From the NCBI GenBank assembly GCA_026168455.1, contig CM047426.1:72815986-72879985 (forward strand): 64,000 nt of DNA. Reading direction: 5' to 3'. Each line of letters begins with the position of its first letter. Positions within the stretch are counted from its first letter, which is position 1. The notes under the pieces are model-generated. The model saw only the letters and a program-made list of their open reading frames with translations. It was not told the DNA's origin and ran no database searches. This DNA comes from Theocolax elegans (Eukaryota > Arthropoda > Insecta > Hymenoptera > Cerocephalidae). The position numbers were made by a program, and so were the translations under genes. Shown here in pieces: positions 61,101 through 64,000 of this stretch.

Positions 61101-63784
61101 AGGCTAAACGTGTGAGATTTATCATGTATATAATTAAAATAAAAATGTAGTAATACATAGAAGGAACGGTATCGATAGCGTTAAACGTTGATTACATTAA
61201 CACGAGTGATTCGAGTATTTTGGAAATGCCTGTTTTATGGGTGCAGTGGGAGAGTGGAAAGGCATTTCATGCCTTATTCAACCTCTCGACGTCGAGTACA
61301 CACACTTCCCGGTGAATTTCAATGAGATTCTCGAGCTAATTCATCTATATCCTTCGTACGGAGCTTGAGGGGCTAGAGAGAAGACGAGAAATAAGCTTTA
61401 TTCCCGTTTATACGGGAGAACTCCCACGCGACCTACTTAAATCTCTTTAAGCACTCTCCTTCTGTACTCTACGTATCCTGTACCTCAAATAAAATCCGGG
61501 AAAATAAAGAAGAAATATGGATATAGAGAAGCTTGACGTACTACCGACTACGCTTCTTCCTGTCATTTCTCACGTTATTATTGATAATCATAAACTACAT
61601 TGCCTTAACTAACTCATTAATCTTCACCCTTCTTTTCTCTCGTGAAATTATTCTAACACTATACGTTCTTACTCTGTCTTGATAACGCTGCATCGCATAA
61701 TCAAATATAATGATAAAAATAATCAACATTTTTGAAATTTCGATACATTACTTTAATGTGATAAATAAGTGATTCTTTAGTAGTTTGTAACTGATCATCT
61801 TCTTAAATTAAAATTTTTATTTCGATGGAGTAATACTACAGTACTTATCCAAATATAATATCATTTAAATATAGCGATATAGGAGATAGGCTGTTAAACA
61901 TTTAAGATTTTTAATGCAGTATGTATTCATTTAACCCAACGCTTTTCTCTCAATAGCGTAGCATCTTCAGCTCCACTTAAGGAAAACTTGGGCGAAATAA
62001 AACGAAACGGGGGTGGTTTTGGGTTGTTCCGAATGGACACATAGACGCGTATAATGTACAGTTTCTCGTGATAGCGGAGGTGCATAACTAAATATCGCGC
62101 GTGCGGCGCTCGGTCATTGCGAAGGTAGAACCTCTCGTTAACGTTGCCGTGGTAACCGCTCGGCGCTTTTCCTCGCGTAGCGTAAGTAGGTCAATATCGA
62201 GCAAATCACGGGATGCACAGCCGCCCACGCTCGGAATTCTCCCTCTCCCTCCCTCCTTTTCCCTTCCCCGCATCGCCCCGCCGACTTTCCGATTTTACTT
62301 TTATTCTTCTTTCACTTCGTTCCTGCATTTTCCATTTTCATCAGTAGTTTACTTTACTTCGACCTTCCTGTTGCGCGTCTTGATTCTTCCTCGTTCGACA
62401 ATACCAATTTGTCATATTGAATACGATTTTATTTTTAAACTTACATTTGCAATTTTCGAAACTTACGGTTTTACGCAAAAAATGCATTCGTCGAAATTTT
62501 ACTCTGAATTCATTAATAAATTCGATACAGGCGACGAAACTCACTGACAAATTTTACCAATATGGCGAAAATGTCATTTCCCTTTCCTCCGCGAAGCTTT
62601 GCGAGCTTAATTTAATTGAATTACAAACTCCAATTTATTTCTTGTATTACAGTTTAATAACATTATTCTATAGGTATTATCTTTTCTAAAAACGGTAAAA
62701 TAAATTTTAAATCGATTAATCTTCTCGTACATTAAATTTTTAAATGCATTGTGAAAAATAATCAACACTTGTATAACTTTTATTATTAAATCCAAGTTTT
62801 CCACATCTTTCGCAATGGTTTATATGTACTTGTTATTATTTAAAATGAAATTAGTTTTGTAACGGTAAAGTAAAATTGCGATAATTTATACTTAAAAACC
62901 CACTGAAAAAATGTTTGTTATTACCGCTAAAAAATAAACTGTTTAAAACTAAATACTTACGTGAATTTTGATTGCAGATGTCATAAACGATGCTATATTC
63001 GACGAGGATCACGACGAAATGGTGGTTGTTAAAGACATCGAAATGTTTTCAATGTGCGAGCATCATCTTGTGCCGTTTTACGGTAAAGTTTCCATCGGAT
63101 ACTTACCTTGCAAGAAAATCCTTGGACTGAGCAAACTCGCCAGGTAAATTTTACACGAATCTGTCTCATTGAAATAGATACCATTTAAAGTAAGAATCGA
63201 CGTAAAGTGTAACGTGACAGCGTTTCTTATTATTAAATCGAAAAATTAACATTTAGAAAAGATGAACATATTTTACACGCAAAGTAGATGATACACTAGA
63301 ACGTTATACCTATCACTTTGTATTATATACGATGTTCTTTAAAAGCGTGCAAATGAAGAAAATATAATACTGAATTCCCTTGAAATAATACGAATAAGAC
63401 TATAGGAATCTCGTTAGACTTGAAAAGATCATTACAGCACTTGTTCAGATACTTAAATAGACGTGCTAGATTAATACGTTTCTTGCGAGTATACATCAAC
63501 TCATTTTATACTTCATTTATTATGTATAAATAATGTATATGTTTTAAACCACATATTTTAGATAAATATGCGACACATCGACATGGACAATTTATTTTTG
63601 AAATAGTAAAAATTCAAACAAGTAGATTATTGTGAAACGAAATAATAAATGCCGATAATCGTTACAGAATCGTCGAGATCTACAGCAGACGAGTGCAAGT
63701 GCAGGAGCGCCTAACCAAGCAAATCGCGGAGGCGGTAACCAAAGCCATTCAGCCGTCAGGAGTGGCCGTCGTCGTTGAGGGAGT
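43083..63784 (+). CDS. Pu: GTP cyclohydrolase I (Punch), isoform from the distal first exon; 3' end off window
   Basis: Cytosolic homodecameric enzyme converting GTP to dihydroneopterin triphosphate, the first step to tetrahydrobiopterin and insect pteridine pigments. Exons: 43083-43164, 60398-60607, 62978-63143, 63668-63784, continuing past the edge. The alternative proximal first exon is 56964-57147. Both first exons end in phase 1 (G|) and restore Gly before [20 protein letters not shown]. Core signatures are [56 protein letters not shown] (the CEHH zinc and catalytic site), [19 protein letters not shown] and [11 protein letters not shown]. The remaining exon(s), which should hold the second zinc-ligand Cys (HMCMVMRG in the family), lie beyond 64000. 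The last visible donor is GGGAGT|GTAAGT, phase 2. Confidence 0.9.
46190..46204. repeat. Short (AT)n tract
   Basis: AT dinucleotide run in AT-rich DNA. Confidence 0.8.
48189..48965. mobile_element. 777-bp non-autonomous DNA transposon with 27-bp inverted ends
   Basis: The ends ATAGGGGAGACTGGGG..TTTTTGAAC (48189-48215) and the complementary right end (48939-48965) differ at one position. The interior has repeated TTACCCCA motifs near 48580-48615 and no open frame. Flanks are TAT-like, suggesting a short TA-rich target. Confidence 0.88.
54031..54300 (-). CDS. Uncertain ORF on minus strand beside a CpG island
   Basis: 89-codon frame. The part from the ATG near 54195 reads [18 protein letters not shown] with almost all third positions C or G for 15 codons, unlike the AT-rich surroundings. 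It then turns AT-rich without a good donor. The upstream poly-proline is just a GGA microsatellite read in antisense. It may be a short first exon of an unknown minus-strand gene, or a chance frame in a promoter island. Confidence 0.2.
   Translation of the reverse strand: MPGSASPPPPPPPPPPPPPSLPFFRCAASRAARKHMRDIIQKLCGILVLTTSKNPTAASEPDDIITPISLSLWFFSAYQTVFDATHLFH
54236..54290 (+). repeat. GGA/GGC purine-rich microsatellite
   Basis: AGGAGGAGG grading to GGTGGCGGA triplets. Confidence 0.9.
54327..54455 (+). promoter_or_regulatory. Pu: Candidate Punch promoter 2 and leader exon
   Basis: The initiator TTCAGTCG (54327-54334, +1 near 54330) lies in a CpG-rich island. The GC-rich leader ends at a donor-like TTCTCAG|GTGATT (GT at 54456-54457). 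An acceptor-like CAGTATCAG at 56897-56905 precedes the proximal coding exon by 58 bp, so splicing 54455 to 56906 would give its 5' UTR. Inference only. Confidence 0.4.
55521..55558 (+). repeat. (GA)n-rich microsatellite
   Basis: GA dinucleotides with AAG interruptions, ending in an A-run. Confidence 0.9.
56080..56114. repeat. (ATT)n microsatellite
   Basis: Nine ATT triplets followed by ATC variants. Confidence 0.92.
56964..57147 (+). CDS. Pu: Punch alternative first coding exon B (proximal)
   Basis: 61 codons plus one base from ATG 56964 ([20 protein letters not shown]). The acidic and Ser/Thr-Pro-rich end ([15 protein letters not shown]) leads into HEKCTFHHD as in insect GCH1 N-termini. 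Donor CGCCAG|GTAGTC, phase 1. With this exon the zinc-site CEHH is at residues 158-161. Confidence 0.88.
57148..60397. other. Intron between Punch exon B and the common exon 2
   Basis: 3.25 kb, mostly AT-rich. Includes a palindromic MITE-like element at 58.45-58.60 kb. An 81-codon minus frame at 59406-59651 and a 64-codon plus frame at 59042-59236 have no recognised similarity. Confidence 0.6.
58452..58605. mobile_element. 154-bp palindromic MITE-like element
   Basis: The left end near 58452-58494 (GCGTTTAACTGTCTACCCGA...) is an imperfect complement of the right end near 58561-58605 (...TCGGATAGACCGTTAAACACTG), about 40 bp each with several mismatches; both arms carry CAATCTAATTTTA or its complement. 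Confidence 0.7.
60398..60607 (+). CDS. Pu: Punch common exon 2
   Basis: Acceptor TTTGTCCCAAAG (AG 60396-60397). Encodes [40 protein letters not shown] and [17 protein letters not shown]. Donor GACG|GTCAGT, phase 1. Confidence 0.93.
60608..62977. other. Punch intron 2
   Basis: 2.37 kb. The first part is ordinary AT-rich intron with a GC-richer patch at 61.2-61.5 kb. The CpG island at 62.04-62.34 kb carries an X-box and a consensus donor, listed separately. Confidence 0.65.
62143..62156. promoter_or_regulatory. RFX X-box motif
   Basis: GTTGCCGTGGTAAC is a near-perfect palindromic RFX binding site (GTTGCC-NN-GGTAAC). It sits in a CpG-rich 300-bp island within Punch intron 2, about 30 bp upstream of a perfect donor GTAAGT (62186-62191 region). 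RFX sites of this type mark promoters of ciliary genes in animals. Confidence 0.6.
62978..63143 (+). CDS. Pu: Punch exon 3 (catalytic zinc-site CEHH)
   Basis: Acceptor TTGATTGCAG. Encodes [37 protein letters not shown] and [15 protein letters not shown]. Donor GCCAG|GTAAAT, phase 2. Confidence 0.95.
63144..63667. other. Punch intron 3
   Basis: 524 bp of AT-rich sequence; nothing else seen. Confidence 0.85.
63668..63784 (+). CDS. Pu: Punch exon 4
   Basis: Acceptor TCGTTACAG. Encodes [20 protein letters not shown] and [14 protein letters not shown]. Two overlapping donors are possible (GT at 63783 or 63785); GTAAGT at 63785 fits better and leaves phase 2. Confidence 0.93.
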
Positions 63785-64000
63785 GTAAGTAGTTTCCGTC
63801 AGCCTGACACTTTTTCTGCAATCAATTTCTAATTCGTGAACCCATAGATACTCGAATACTTTTACGAGTCAACGGTATAGAAACTTGGAAGCATCTTTTT
63901 TTATTCGCAATGCGCATATTACCTCAACAGAATAATGCCTAGAAAAATATGATTTTACAAATTTAAAGAAGCACAAAATTTATTAATTAACTTTCCAAAC
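63785..64000. other. Start of Punch intron 4
   Basis: Begins GTAAGT; no acceptor with the expected HMCMVMRG-type continuation occurs before the window ends. Confidence 0.85.

Overview
The window is AT-rich eukaryotic DNA with GT-AG introns, short exons, CpG-rich islands and many dinucleotide and trinucleotide repeats. Gene content and base composition point to an insect, most likely a hymenopteran (bee, wasp or ant). That placement is inference. No bacterial, viral or organellar signal was seen. All exon models were built by hand from reading frames and splice sites, and intron phases agree at every junction given.

Layout. (1) 1-2.6 kb: a 1.28-kb sequence present as two near-identical tandem copies. 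(2) 2.9-8.6 kb, minus strand: an MFSD6-like major facilitator transporter; eight coding exons are visible and the C-terminal exon(s) lie past the left edge. Its leader exon begins with a splice acceptor, so its promoter is further right; a promoter-like site with two spliceable leader exons at 24.85-24.58 kb is a candidate. (3) 8.6-29.4 kb: no confident gene; simple repeats, CpG-rich islands and one 284-bp MITE. (4) 29.5-32.7 kb, plus strand: a complete saccharopine dehydrogenase-like oxidoreductase (SCCPDH family), with an alternative last exon that would end the protein in Ser-Lys-Leu. (5) 34.0-37.5 kb, minus strand: a complete, apparently intact telomerase reverse transcriptase (TERT, 678 aa, eight coding exons), convergent with SCCPDH. 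(6) 37.5-42.8 kb: AT-rich DNA with two foldback elements, a 41-bp tandem duplication and a GC hairpin cluster. (7) 42.85 kb to beyond the right edge, plus strand: GTP cyclohydrolase I (Punch/GCH1) with two alternative first coding exons (43.08 and 56.96 kb) that share phase-1 donors into a common second exon; the last exon(s) are off the window.

The genes do not form a pathway: a membrane transporter, a lipid/peroxisome-type oxidoreductase, telomere maintenance, and the first step of tetrahydrobiopterin and pteridine synthesis. The observations most worth checking are the SKL-ending SCCPDH isoform, the dual-start Punch gene with an RFX X-box island inside its second intron, the complete TERT with an unusual B' motif, the large tandem duplication, and the non-autonomous transposons.
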